The notes under the pieces are model-generated. The model made no database searches. It was given only the letters and a program-made list of their open reading frames with translations, and was not told the DNA's origin. From an uncultured Clostridia bacterium (GTDB lineage: Bacteria; Bacillota; Clostridia; Oscillospirales; Acutalibacteraceae): a DNA stretch of 64,000 nucleotides. This document shows, in pieces, positions 36,272 through 45,387 of the stretch (positions are counted from its first letter, which is position 1; every line of letters starts with the position of its first letter). The stretch covers positions 1 to 64,000 of the forward strand of contig CALYBJ010000014.1 of the NCBI GenBank assembly GCA_944412445.1, written 5' to 3'. A program made the translations under genes and the position numbers.

Positions 36272-37201
36272 TTACTTAAGAAACTCTATTGAAAGGGCCG
36301 CAAGAGTTGAAGGATCTGTTTCAATAACTATATGGCTTCCCTCTACTGTATGAACTTCAGCGCCTGAAAGAGCATTTGTAATGTTGTTTACCTGGGTCTG
36401 ATTTATCATGTTGTCTCCGTCTGCCCAAACAAGCATTGTGGGAACGGTTATCTGAGAAGCTTCCTCCATATTTGTATTCTCGGCGTAAGCCATTGAATAG
36501 AATATTCCGGAAGGTGTTCCCTCTACAAGAAGAGGCGCAGTAAGTATATCAGTATCATAGCTGAATGAATAGCTTATATCCTTTGTTACCATCAAAAGCA
36601 TAAGTCTTACAAAAATTTCGCTCTTTGTAAAGAAGTTAAATATTCCGGTAAATGCTTTCTGGAAAAGGTCTGATGTTGTAATGGGATTAAGTATTGATTC
36701 TCCGGGCATTGTGATTTCCCCGGGACAGTAAAGCATCATTGCCTTAAGCTCGGGATGGTCATAGGCGATATTCATTGAAACGCCGCCGCCCATTGAATGT
36801 CCCGCAAGAATCCAGCTGTCAAGAGGAGCTACCGTTTCCATAAGATTTACTACAAGGTCTTCTCTGGGAATTGTTACTGTATCGGCGTTTTCTCTTGTGC
36901 TGTAGCCGTAGTTGGGCAGATCAACAAGGTAGCAGTCATAGCCTGCCTTGCTCATTTCAGCAGCCATTCCGTCCCATGTTGTTCCCGAATAAAGGAAGCC
37001 GTGAATAAACATTATTCTGCCTTTAAACTCACCCTGTGCGGGAATGACTCTGTAATGAATGGCGTAGTCGCCTTCGTAATAATATTGACTGTTTTCAAAG
37101 GGGCCTGTTTTTTCTTCGGCAAAAACTCCAACGCTCAGTAACGACAGCATCATAAGCATTGCGAGAATTACCGATAAAGCTTTTTTGCACGTTGTTTTCA
37201 T
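36272..37201 (-). CDS. secreted alpha/beta hydrolase
   Basis: A 309-residue protein with a Sec signal peptide (basic KTTCKK, hydrophobic core, cleavage after VGVFA near residue 28). The alpha/beta fold has the nucleophile Ser136 in GHSMGG, an oxyanion HGF motif (IHGFLYSG near 67), Asp in VWADGDN and His in EGSHIVI. Probably an esterase or lipase outside the cell; the substrate is unknown. ATG 37201 is used, with GAGGTG six bases upstream. It follows aspS by 23 bases and could be read through from it. Confidence 0.85.
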   Translation of the reverse strand: MKTTCKKALSVILAMLMMLSLLSVGVFAEEKTGPFENSQYYYEGDYAIHYRVIPAQGEFKGRIMFIHGFLYSGTTWDGMAAEMSKAGYDCYLVDLPNYGYSTRENADTVTIPREDLVVNLMETVAPLDSWILAGHSMGGGVSMNIAYDHPELKAMMLYCPGEITMPGESILNPITTSDLFQKAFTGIFNFFTKSEIFVRLMLLMVTKDISYSFSYDTDILTAPLLVEGTPSGIFYSMAYAENTNMEEASQITVPTMLVWADGDNMINQTQVNNITNALSGAEVHTVEGSHIVIETDPSTLAALSIEFLK

Positions 37202-37224
37202 TTGCTTCACCTCAAAAAATTATT

Positions 37225-39000
37225 TTACTGCTTTTTTATTTCAATTCCCAAAACGTCAAGCTGCTCTTGGTCAACGGCTGACGGACAATCCGTCATAGGC
37301 TCCGTTGCGTCTTTAAGCTTCGGGAAAGCAATAACATCTCTTAAGCTCTCTGCCCCTATCATCTGCATAACAAGTCTGTCAAGACCTATGCCCATTCCTC
37401 CGTGAGGCGGCGCTCCGTACTTGAACGCTCCCAGAAGGAATCCGAATTTTTCATTGGCTTCCTCTTCGGAAAGTCCCAAAAGACGGAACATTCTGTCCTG
37501 AAGCTCGGGATTTGTTATTCTTATGGAGCCTGAGGAAAGCTCTATTCCGTTTAATACAAGGTCGTACGCCTTTGCCTTTACAGCCGCCTTGTCGGTTTCA
37601 AGATAAGGCAGGCACTCGTCCATAGGAGAAGTAAAGGGATGGTGCATTGCAACATACTGCTGAGCGTCCTCGTCCCAGTCGAAAAAGGGAAATTCCGTTA
37701 TCCAAAGGAAATTGTAGCCGGGTTTTATAATGTCAAGCTTTCTTGCGGCTTCGCATCTCAATGCGCCCAGTACGGACAATACAAGAGATTTTTTCCTGTC
37801 GGCAACAATAAGAATTACATCTCCTGTTTTCGCATCGGCTTTTTTAAGTATTGCGTTCATTTCATCCTCCGTCATAAACTTTGCGAAGGAAGAAGCCATG
37901 CCGTCGGGAGTCATTCTTATCCAGGCAAGACCCTTTGCGCCTATTCCCTTTGCCATATCCGTAAGCTTGTCGATTTCTTTTCTTGAAAAAGTTTTTACAG
38001 CATTTTCGGCTTTTATTGCCCTTACGGTGCCGCCTGCTTCAAGGGCTGACTTGAATACGGCGAACCCGCTGTCCTTTACCTCTTGGGAAATGTCGAAAAG
38101 CTCCATGCCGAATCTTGTGTCGGGTTTATCGGAGCCGTATCTCTCCATGGCTTCGTTATAAGTAAGTCTGGGGAGCTTTTCGGGAATGTCAACATTTACG
38201 GCTTCCTTAAATACTCTGTGTATATATTTTTCAATTAATTCAAGAACGTCGTCCACGTCTACAAAGGACATTTCAAGGTCTATCTGAGTAAATTCAGGCT
38301 GTCTGTCGGCTCTTAAATCCTCATCTCTGAAGCATCTTGCAATTTGAATATATCTGTCGAAGCCCGCAACCATTGAAAGCTGTTTATAAATCTGGGGAGA
38401 CTGGGGAAGAGCGTAAAAACAGCCGTTGTGAAGCCTTGAGGGCACAAGGAAATCTCTTGCTCCCTCAGGAGTTGACTTCATAAGCATGGGAGTTTCAATC
38501 TCTATAAATCCGTTCTCATAAAAATAATCTCTTGTGATTTTCGCAACTTTATTTCTTAAAAGAATATTCTTCTGTAAATCGGGTCGTCTTAAATCAAGGT
38601 ATCTGTATTTAAGCCTTGTTGTTTCAGCAGTGGGGCAATTTTCAACAATCTCAAAGGGGGGCGTTTCGCTTTTGGCAAGGATTCTAAGCTCCTCAACAGC
38701 TATTTCAACATCTCCCGTGGGAATGTCGTGATTTTTGGCTGAGCGTTCCTTTACCGTTCCCACAACAGCAAGAACATATTCGCTTCTTACTCCGAAGGCC
38801 TTTTCAAAAACCGCCTTATCGGTGTTTTCGTCAAAGGCAAGCTGAATAATTCCCGTTCTGTCCCTTAAATCTATAAATATAAGAGAGCCTAAATCTCTCT
38901 GACGCTGAACCCAGCCGCAAAGAGTAACTTTTTTATTGACGTCTGAAATTCTCAGATCGCCGCAGTAATGGGTCCTTTTAAGACCTGTCATAAAATCCAT
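37225..39000 (-). CDS. aspS: aspartyl-tRNA synthetase
   Basis: A 591-residue bacterial-type AspRS. The N-terminal OB fold reads the anticodon; the class II core has motif 2 (RCFRDEDLRADRQPEF near 220) and motif 3 (GMGIGLDRL near 535), with the bacterial GAD insertion near 290-420. It may be discriminating or relaxed (Asp or Asx); this needs a check against gatCAB and asnS in the genome. ATG 39000 overlaps the hisS stop (TAATG), with GGGAGG upstream. Confidence 0.97.
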   Translation of the reverse strand: MDFMTGLKRTHYCGDLRISDVNKKVTLCGWVQRQRDLGSLIFIDLRDRTGIIQLAFDENTDKAVFEKAFGVRSEYVLAVVGTVKERSAKNHDIPTGDVEIAVEELRILAKSETPPFEIVENCPTAETTRLKYRYLDLRRPDLQKNILLRNKVAKITRDYFYENGFIEIETPMLMKSTPEGARDFLVPSRLHNGCFYALPQSPQIYKQLSMVAGFDRYIQIARCFRDEDLRADRQPEFTQIDLEMSFVDVDDVLELIEKYIHRVFKEAVNVDIPEKLPRLTYNEAMERYGSDKPDTRFGMELFDISQEVKDSGFAVFKSALEAGGTVRAIKAENAVKTFSRKEIDKLTDMAKGIGAKGLAWIRMTPDGMASSFAKFMTEDEMNAILKKADAKTGDVILIVADRKKSLVLSVLGALRCEAARKLDIIKPGYNFLWITEFPFFDWDEDAQQYVAMHHPFTSPMDECLPYLETDKAAVKAKAYDLVLNGIELSSGSIRITNPELQDRMFRLLGLSEEEANEKFGFLLGAFKYGAPPHGGMGIGLDRLVMQMIGAESLRDVIAFPKLKDATEPMTDCPSAVDQEQLDVLGIEIKKQ

Positions 39001-40340
39001 TATTTTAATCCTCCCAAAACAGACGATAAATCTATATTCATATCTCCGGTGTCAAAATCGTCAACAGCCTTATTTATAGACATTTTTATAAAATCCTCGG
39101 CAAAGTTTTCAAGGGAAATTTCCTTTTCCGTTCCGTCCGCCATACATTTAACTTTGGCTGTCCCCTTTTCTATTTCATCCGTGCCCAGCACCACGGTAAA
39201 CAATACACCTATTTTATTGGCATATTTCATCTGAGCCTTTAAGGAGCGTCCCACCGTGTCAAAAAGACAGGGCACGCCTTCGCTTCTCACCTCTGCGGCA
39301 AGCTTCGCCGCTGTGATGTTGGCTTCCGTATTCATTGACGCTATATACAAATCCACGGGATTTTCTCCGGGAAGCTCAATGCTTCTGGCTTCCAGAAGCA
39401 TCATGAACCTTTCAAGTCCCACTGCAAAACCGCAGGCAGGCACCGAGGGGCCTCCCAGCTCCGCCACAAGTCCGTCATATCTGCCGCCGCCGCAGACAGT
39501 GCTCTGGGCGCCGATGGAGCCTGTTACAAACTCAAAAACTGTTCTCGTATAATAATCAAGACCTCTTACAATAGACGGATTTACCGTATATTCAATTGAA
39601 AAAGCGTCTAAATATTTTTGAACAAGCTCAAAATGACTGCGGCAGTCATCGCATATATAGTCAAGGATTTTCGGCGCTCCCGCCGCAATCTCCGAGCAAA
39701 CGGGGCTTTTGCAGTCCAGTATTCTCATGGGATTCCTGGCAAGTCTGCCCTTGCAGGTTTCGCACAAATCCTCTCTTTTGCTTTTAAAATATTCCTTCAG
39801 CGCTTCCTGATACTTTTTTTTTTTTTTTTGACAGCCGATTGAATTAATCTCAAGGGTAAGGTCGTCCACTCCGAAAAAGTCGAAAATGCTTTTGGCAAGA
39901 GCTATTACCTCGGCGTCGGCGGAAGGGTCTCCCGCTCCGAAGCACTCAACCCCGAACTGATGGAACTCCCTGAGCCTTCCCGCCTGAGGCTTTTCATAAC
40001 GGTAGCAGGGTGTTACATAGGCAAACTTCTGAGGCATGGGCTCGTTAAAAAGTCCGTGCTCGATAAAGGCTCTGACCGCTCCTGCCGTTCCCTCGGGCTT
40101 TAATGTAACCGAACGGCCGCCGTTGTCGTCAAAGGTATACATCTCCTTCTGAACCACATCGGTAGTCTCTCCTACGGAACGGTTAAAAAGCTCCGTATGC
40201 TCAAACACCGGAGTCCTTATTTCCTTAAAGCCGAAATTTTCTCCGATTTCAAGCATTGTCTGTTCTATAAATCTGTTTTTATAGCTGCTTTGGGGAAGAA
40301 CATCCTGAGTTCCTCTTATCGCCTTTGTAAGTATCGCCAT
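39000..40340 (-). CDS. hisS: histidyl-tRNA synthetase
   Basis: A 446-residue class II synthetase. Motif 1 is in VFEHTELF, motif 2 is YRYEKPQAGRLREFHQFG named in part near 112, the histidine-binding GLDYYTRTVFE lies near 262, and motif 3 is GFAVGLERFM near 305. A run of 16 A in the coding strand (39814-39829) encodes Gln plus five Lys (CQKKKKKYQE, near residue 170) in the loop before the anticodon-side insert; the frame is open through it. hisS leads directly into aspS, a common pairing. Confidence 0.96.
   Translation of the reverse strand: MAILTKAIRGTQDVLPQSSYKNRFIEQTMLEIGENFGFKEIRTPVFEHTELFNRSVGETTDVVQKEMYTFDDNGGRSVTLKPEGTAGAVRAFIEHGLFNEPMPQKFAYVTPCYRYEKPQAGRLREFHQFGVECFGAGDPSADAEVIALAKSIFDFFGVDDLTLEINSIGCQKKKKKYQEALKEYFKSKREDLCETCKGRLARNPMRILDCKSPVCSEIAAGAPKILDYICDDCRSHFELVQKYLDAFSIEYTVNPSIVRGLDYYTRTVFEFVTGSIGAQSTVCGGGRYDGLVAELGGPSVPACGFAVGLERFMMLLEARSIELPGENPVDLYIASMNTEANITAAKLAAEVRSEGVPCLFDTVGRSLKAQMKYANKIGVLFTVVLGTDEIEKGTAKVKCMADGTEKEISLENFAEDFIKMSINKAVDDFDTGDMNIDLSSVLGGLK
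39814..39829 (-). repeat. A16 homopolymer inside hisS
   Basis: Sixteen consecutive T on the plus strand, A on the coding strand. It is the longest mononucleotide run in the window and a likely site of slippage by RNA polymerase or of sequencing error. Confidence 0.9.
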
Positions 40341-40393
40341 ATCAGTTTTCTGCGCCGTTTAGTGCGCTGTTCCTTTCATTTTAAATTTTCATT

Positions 40394-40430
40394 CAAATAA
40401 AGACGACCGTAAGTCGCCTTTATTTTTTTC
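40394..40430. terminator. hairpin between mgsA and hisS
   Basis: AATAAAG-CGAC and GTCG-CTTTATT form a stem with a CGTAA-type loop, T-rich on the plus side. On the minus strand it would end mgsA. Confidence 0.6.
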
Positions 40431-40443
40431 ACAATATAACAGG

Positions 40444-40848
40444 TTATTTCTTGGGGTTTACTATATCGCGCCACGCAAAGTCGCCTCTCTCAAGTCCCAG
40501 AACAAGAGGCTCTGCCGTTGCGATATTAGTTGCTACCGGAATATTATGAACATCGCAAAGTCTTAAAATTGCCGCTTCGTTAGGCTCGTGAGGCTTGGCG
40601 TTTAACGGATCTCTGAAAAACAAAAGAAGGTCAATTTCGTTGCACTGAATTCTTGAAGCTATTTGCTGATCGCCGCCTTGAGAGCCGCTCATAAATCTTG
40701 TGATTTCAAGTCCCGTAGCCTCTGCGACAAGTCTTCCGGTAGTTCCCGTTGCGCAAATGTTATGGTGGCTTAAAATACCGCAGTAAGCAATACAGAACTG
40801 AGTCATCAGCTCTTTTTTGGAATCATGAGCAATCAAAGCTATATTCAT
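40444..40848 (-). CDS. mgsA: methylglyoxal synthase
   Basis: A 134-residue enzyme turning dihydroxyacetone phosphate into methylglyoxal, a glycolytic bypass when phosphate is scarce. [16 protein letters not shown] (phosphate loop, near 33), [12 protein letters not shown] (with the catalytic Asp, near 55) and [14 protein letters not shown] are all intact. Length is about that of the bacterial family. It has its own promoter and lies downstream of the mre cluster, a placement seen in other clostridia. Confidence 0.96.
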   Translation of the reverse strand: MNIALIAHDSKKELMTQFCIAYCGILSHHNICATGTTGRLVAEATGLEITRFMSGSQGGDQQIASRIQCNEIDLLLFFRDPLNAKPHEPNEAAILRLCDVHNIPVATNIATAEPLVLGLERGDFAWRDIVNPKK

Positions 40849-40901
40849 AAATTACACCGTCTTTCTTAAAAATTTTATATACCATATATTCCTACTGTAA
40901 T

Positions 40902-40930
40902 ATGATAGCATATCTTTTTGTTTATTTCAA
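40902..40930 (-). promoter_or_regulatory. mgsA promoter
   Basis: Minus-strand TTGAAA (40925-40930), 17-bp spacer, TATCAT (40902-40907). Confidence 0.75.
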
Positions 40931-41048
40931 CAATTTATTTTAATAATAAGTTAAAAAAGTTAAAATATTATTTAAAAACATAAGTATTTCCGTTTCGCTT
41001 GTTAAATAATTGACAATCAAGGGTAAATTTTTTTAGCTTATGGACTTA

Positions 41049-41801
41049 TTATTTCAGCTCGTTAAGCTTTAAAGGCACATTTTCACCCTCTATCCTGCCG
41101 CATACTCTTGAAACAGCTTTCATAAAGGGGCTTTTTTTGCCGGGAAAAACATTTGTAACGCTGCTGAAAGGGATTTTTTTATCCTCCGGGAGAATCCCCA
41201 GAAGCATCACGCCCGATTTATCAATTACTCCGTCGATACTCAGAATTCTGCTTTTGACCGCCGCTTTTTTTGAAAATCTGTTGATTAAAAGCCGCATATT
41301 TTCTCTTTTCATGCCGTATTCCTGAGCCTTGTCTCCGGCAGCCGCGGCGCCTCTTACGGATATTTCGTCGGCGGTTGCAACAAATATGCCCTTTTCGCAC
41401 CCTTTAACCGCCCACTTAAGATTGCTTTCAATGCCTGCGGAGGCGTCAACAAAAATATAGTCAAAATTATTTTTACACTGCCGTATTATATTATTAAAAA
41501 CATTTTCGTCAACATTTTCCGGATTTTCCGGGAAAAACTTCGGTGAAGGCAAAAGAAACAGCTTTTCGGAAATCCGTATAAAAGCCTGTTCGGGAGAGCA
41601 GTTTGACAATTCAATGTCAAGCCATGTGTTCATAACCTTGTCTGCAACTCCGAAAATTATATCAAGGGCGCCCAGTCCCGTGTCCCCGTCAATAAGCAGC
41701 ACCCTTTTGTTTTTCTTCCCAAGAGCCTTCCCCAGAAATGCGGCAGCGGTGGATTTTCCTACGCCTCCCTTTCCGGAGGCAATCATTATTGTTTCGCTCA
41801 T
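41049..41801 (-). CDS. MinD-like deviant Walker ATPase
   Basis: A 250-residue ParA/MinD superfamily ATPase. Walker A is GKGGVGKST at 10-18, A' is LIDGDTGLG near 35, Walker B is FVDASAGI near 116. Its place after mrdA is the slot for minD, but minC and minE are absent and the C-terminus (ENVPLKLNELK) lacks the basic amphipathic membrane-targeting helix of true MinD. It could be a divergent MinD or a related cell-division or flagellar-type ATPase. AAAGGA precedes the ATG; 13 bases separate it from mrdA. Confidence 0.78.
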   Translation of the reverse strand: MSETIMIASGKGGVGKSTAAAFLGKALGKKNKRVLLIDGDTGLGALDIIFGVADKVMNTWLDIELSNCSPEQAFIRISEKLFLLPSPKFFPENPENVDENVFNNIIRQCKNNFDYIFVDASAGIESNLKWAVKGCEKGIFVATADEISVRGAAAAGDKAQEYGMKRENMRLLINRFSKKAAVKSRILSIDGVIDKSGVMLLGILPEDKKIPFSSVTNVFPGKKSPFMKAVSRVCGRIEGENVPLKLNELK

Positions 41802-41814
41802 GCTTTACCGTCCT

Positions 41815-43917
41815 TTATCTTAAAAGCTCGTTGGGAGACTGGAAATCGGATATCTGATTTTTCGTTGAGAAATAATAGTCGTAAATATCAGCCGCAACCG
41901 TGGCGGTAGCCGTACCGCTGTCAACATTTTCGATAATTACGGCAACCACTATTTCCGGATTGTCAAAAGGCGCAAAGGATATATTAAGACCGTTATTGCC
42001 CTCAACCTTTTCTCCGTTTACAATTCTTACAACCTGTGTCGTACCTGTTTTGGCTCCTACCTTTTCCTCGATTCCGGAAAATGCCGAAGCACAGCTTCCC
42101 GTTGTGGTAACCGCCAGCATACCTTCCTTGACAATATTTATCGTGCTTTGTGAAATGCCCGTTTCCTCCAGAATTTCAGGCTCCGCCTCATAAACTACGG
42201 AGCTGTGGTCGGGAGACATTACATATTTTACATAATGACATTTATATCTTGTGCCGTTGTTTGCAACAGTGGCGCAGTAATTTGCAAGCTGCAAAATTGT
42301 AAAAAGGTTATCCGACTGACCGATTGCCGCCTGAATGGTGTCGCCCATCTGCCATGTGGAGCCTATGGACTGTCTGTAAGCTCTTCCCGCAAGTATGCCC
42401 GATGCCTCAGAAAGCTCAACCCCGGTTTTCTGACCCAGACCCAGCTTTGTGCTGTACTCGTTCATAATATCTATTCCCAGAAGATTTCCCACATTATAAA
42501 AGAATATGTTGCAGGATTTTTCAAGAGCCGTTACGACATTGATATTTCCGTGGGCGTCAAGGCAGGTAAAGGGTACGTCGTAATACTGGAAAACGCTGGT
42601 GCACAAAAACTTGCTGTCTTTTGTTATAGCGCCTTCCTCAAGTCCGGCGATTGCCGTTGAAAGCTTCATTGTTGAACCGGGCTCGTAGGTACTTTGGGTA
42701 ACTCTGTTGATAAGAGGCGAGCCGTCGGCTTTCAGCAAATCGTTATATTTATCATAGTATTCATTCAAATCGTATGAGGGATAAGACGCGCTGGCAAGGA
42801 TTTCTCCCGTATCCACGTCCAGAACCACAACGGCTCCTGCGGCTTCCAGACCTTCCTCCTGGGTAAGCTCAAGAATTCTTTTTTGGAGAGAATTCTGAGC
42901 CACTCTCTGAAGACCGGAATCAATGGTAAGCACAACCGTATCTCCCTGCTTGGGATTTTTAGTGAACTCCGAGGTTACATTGCCCTCATTGTCAATGCTT
43001 ATTGTCTTTATTCCCTTTTCTCCTCTTAAATAAGACTCCATGGCGCTTTCAATGCCGAACTTTCCTACATAATCCGTAAGAGAATAGGCGTTAAGCTCCA
43101 TTGTCTCGATTTCGTCCTCGGTATATTCGCCGCTTTCGATACTCTCCTGAAGCGCCTGTGTTTTTGCGTCGTATTCCTCGCTGCTTATAACTCCTGTTAT
43201 TCCTATAACATGAGGAGCTATTGTTCCGTCGTCAAGCTGGCGGTAAGTATCAACCGTCGCTTCCACACCTTTATAAAATTCACTTTTTTCCTTTATTATT
43301 GAAACGGTTTCGTTGGACACATCCTGAGCGAATGTATAGGGATTGCTTACGGAATAGCCCGTGCGCCACATCTCATACTGTACCGAAGCTATTTTTCTTG
43401 CGGTCGCCTTGTCGCAGTCCTCAAGACCGTACATATCTATCAGGGCGTCAAGACAGTTTTCCGCAGTGGCATAAGAATTAAGGTTCAGCATATTCGCCGC
43501 CTTCAGGCTCTTTATATCGGTTTCTCTGCCCTCTTCAAAAACAAGCCTGCCGCTTTCATCGTATTTAATGGGAAGATTGTCCGTCCACTCCTCGTTTTTT
43601 GACTCGCAAAGCTCTATAAGAGCCGCTATAATCCTGTTTCTCGACTCTCTCTCCGACTGAGTGGGAAAAAGCGCAGCGTTAAACTCTATGCTGTTGCCCT
43701 GCTTGTTTGAAACAAGCGTCACTCCGTTGCGGTCAAGAATATCGCCTCTTGAGGCTTCAACCACCACCTGATATCTGCTGGCAATATTATCCGAACCGTC
43801 TCCGGCTTTTCCGTCAACCATAATCGTTTTCGTAAGCACGGCGCCGTAGACAATCAGCACCGTTATAAAAAGTCCTATTAAAAAATCGGCTCTTGCGCCT
43901 TTTTTCTGTTTTTTCAT
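41815..43917 (-). CDS. mrdA: class B penicillin-binding protein 2 (elongation transpeptidase)
   Basis: A 700-residue bitopic enzyme that cross-links peptidoglycan. A membrane helix at about 8-30 is followed by the pedestal/dimerisation domain (RGDILDRNGVTL near 56) and the transpeptidase with STMK (catalytic Ser, in YEPGSTMKLS near 415), SCN (EKSCNIFF near 462) and KTGT (GAKTGTTQ near 615). Its position after mreD argues for the elongasome PBP2 role rather than FtsI. GGCGGTG precedes the ATG. Confidence 0.93.
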   Translation of the reverse strand: MKKQKKGARADFLIGLFITVLIVYGAVLTKTIMVDGKAGDGSDNIASRYQVVVEASRGDILDRNGVTLVSNKQGNSIEFNAALFPTQSERESRNRIIAALIELCESKNEEWTDNLPIKYDESGRLVFEEGRETDIKSLKAANMLNLNSYATAENCLDALIDMYGLEDCDKATARKIASVQYEMWRTGYSVSNPYTFAQDVSNETVSIIKEKSEFYKGVEATVDTYRQLDDGTIAPHVIGITGVISSEEYDAKTQALQESIESGEYTEDEIETMELNAYSLTDYVGKFGIESAMESYLRGEKGIKTISIDNEGNVTSEFTKNPKQGDTVVLTIDSGLQRVAQNSLQKRILELTQEEGLEAAGAVVVLDVDTGEILASASYPSYDLNEYYDKYNDLLKADGSPLINRVTQSTYEPGSTMKLSTAIAGLEEGAITKDSKFLCTSVFQYYDVPFTCLDAHGNINVVTALEKSCNIFFYNVGNLLGIDIMNEYSTKLGLGQKTGVELSEASGILAGRAYRQSIGSTWQMGDTIQAAIGQSDNLFTILQLANYCATVANNGTRYKCHYVKYVMSPDHSSVVYEAEPEILEETGISQSTINIVKEGMLAVTTTGSCASAFSGIEEKVGAKTGTTQVVRIVNGEKVEGNNGLNISFAPFDNPEIVVAVIIENVDSGTATATVAADIYDYYFSTKNQISDFQSPNELLR

Positions 43918-43952
43918 TTTTTCACCGCCTTATTTTCTCTGTCCCCGTAAAA

Positions 43953-44483
43953 TCATACTTCCTGTTTTTTTTTTTTTTTCGCTCCGGTTACGGCTTTTAT
44001 AATAAAATAAGGTATAAAGGAAAATACACAGGTCATCACCGCCGCCGGAAGATAAAATGTTAAAAGCTTCCGGCTTCCGCTGTCGCCGATGGGATAAGCC
44101 ACTGTCATATACCAGTACAGAACCGAGTAAAGAGCGGAAGCAACAATACAGATGCAATACTGGGTTAAAAGCTTGTTTCTCATAATAAAACGCACAAGAA
44201 GTCCGGAAGCAAGTCCCGTCAAAGCAAGAAACAGACCGTGGAAGCCGTCGGTACCCGACGCGCAGACATCCCAGAAAGCGCCTCCCGCAAGACCGTAAAG
44301 AAGCCCCGAAAGCTCGCCCTCAAACATTCCGATGCTTATAATCACCGGAATAAGCACAAAAAGCCTTGCTCCGAAGACAGAGGGAAGAAAGCCGTCTGTA
44401 TTCTGAAAGACAGCCGCCGCCAGCACAAGGACAAAAAGCAGTATTCTTTTAAAAAATACGGGTAAACCCTCTTTTCGGAACAT
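43953..44483 (-). CDS. mreD: rod shape-determining protein MreD
   Basis: A 176-residue membrane protein with five or six helices, the integral partner of MreC in the rod complex. Typical segments are VPVIISIGMFEGELSGLLYGLAGG (named by ends, near 40) and SGTDGFHGLFLALTGLASG near 72. It ends in GAKKKKKQEV, where an A15 run (43965-43979) encodes five Lys just before the stop. GCGGTGAT precedes the ATG. Confidence 0.88.
   Translation of the reverse strand: MFRKEGLPVFFKRILLFVLVLAAAVFQNTDGFLPSVFGARLFVLIPVIISIGMFEGELSGLLYGLAGGAFWDVCASGTDGFHGLFLALTGLASGLLVRFIMRNKLLTQYCICIVASALYSVLYWYMTVAYPIGDSGSRKLLTFYLPAAVMTCVFSFIPYFIIKAVTGAKKKKKQEV
43965..43979 (-). repeat. A15 homopolymer at the 3' end of mreD
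   Basis: Fifteen T on the plus strand, A in the coding strand. Slippage would replace the last residues QEV by a longer tail ending TGSMILRGQRK (stop at 43930), still short of mrdA. Confidence 0.9.
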
Positions 44484-44502
44484 GATATCACCGCTTAAAA
44501 AA

Positions 44503-45357
44503 TTATTGCGTGCCGTCTTCGTGCATACCGTCGAAGGCGGTTATAATAAACACGTCGTTAAGGCTTCTTACGTTAACCGACGGCTCGATTACTCCGTACA
44601 GGGAAACGTCGGAGCTTTCGTTTTGTATCTCTGTTATGGTTCCCACAATTAAATCTCTGGGGAAAATTCCCCCCAGACCCGAAGTGCATACGATTCCGCC
44701 GGCTGCCACGGCTGTTTCCTTTGAAAGACCCGACATTCTGCAAAGTCCCTCGTATGACAGCGCCGCAGTAGTAGTTGAATAGCCGTTTTCCCTTGATTTT
44801 ATCTCATATACGCTGATATTGAGTGTCGGGTCAAGAATTGTTTTCACGGTGCAGGTTGTAACGGCAACATCCTTAACAATTCCCACAACATTATTTCCGT
44901 ATATTACGGGATCGTTTGCCGATACTCCGTCTGACGAGCCCTTGTCAAGAGTAAATGAGTCGTAAATATCGGAAGAATTTCTTGAAATTACTGTTGCAGG
45001 AGTAAACTCATAATCGGGATTTTCTTCCTTTACCTCAAGAAAAGCCTCATAGGCCTGGAGCTTCTGCTTTGTCCGCTCATAATCCATAAGCTGCTCGTTG
45101 TAAACAACCGCTTCTGACTCCAGCTCATCGATTTTTTCCTTATATTTTGCCGAAGACACAAAAGAGCTTTTCCAGTTTTCCGTTTTTTCGGCTATGTACG
45201 CCGCAGCCTTCTGAAATGGCTTATAAATAATTCCGGCAGCGTCCGTAACGGGAGAAGTGCCGCTCCCTGCGAATGCGGCAATGAAAACTCCTGCGGCAGC
45301 AGCCGCCAGAATACAGACGATCACCTTAAATCTAACGCTTTTAAAATAGTTTTTCAT
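44503..45357 (-). CDS. mreC: rod shape-determining protein MreC
   Basis: A 284-residue bitopic protein: membrane helix at about 8-28, a coiled coil (about 60-100, EKIDELESEAVVYNEQL) and the exported beta-barrel domains that bind PBP2 (VISRNSSDIYDSFTLDKGSSDGV named by ends near 120). I use ATG 45357 with AAGGAA nine bases upstream rather than the TTG at 45366. It is second in the mreBCD order. Confidence 0.92.
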   Translation of the reverse strand: MKNYFKSVRFKVIVCILAAAAAGVFIAAFAGSGTSPVTDAAGIIYKPFQKAAAYIAEKTENWKSSFVSSAKYKEKIDELESEAVVYNEQLMDYERTKQKLQAYEAFLEVKEENPDYEFTPATVISRNSSDIYDSFTLDKGSSDGVSANDPVIYGNNVVGIVKDVAVTTCTVKTILDPTLNISVYEIKSRENGYSTTTAALSYEGLCRMSGLSKETAVAAGGIVCTSGLGGIFPRDLIVGTITEIQNESSDVSLYGVIEPSVNVRSLNDVFIITAFDGMHEDGTQ

Positions 45358-45387
45358 AAATTTCAATTCCTTACAGCTATACGAAAA

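Noticed and set aside
40341-40443. T-box leader ahead of hisS
   Set aside because: No AGGGTGG-type T-box sequence or specifier hairpin is present; only a plain hairpin lies there.
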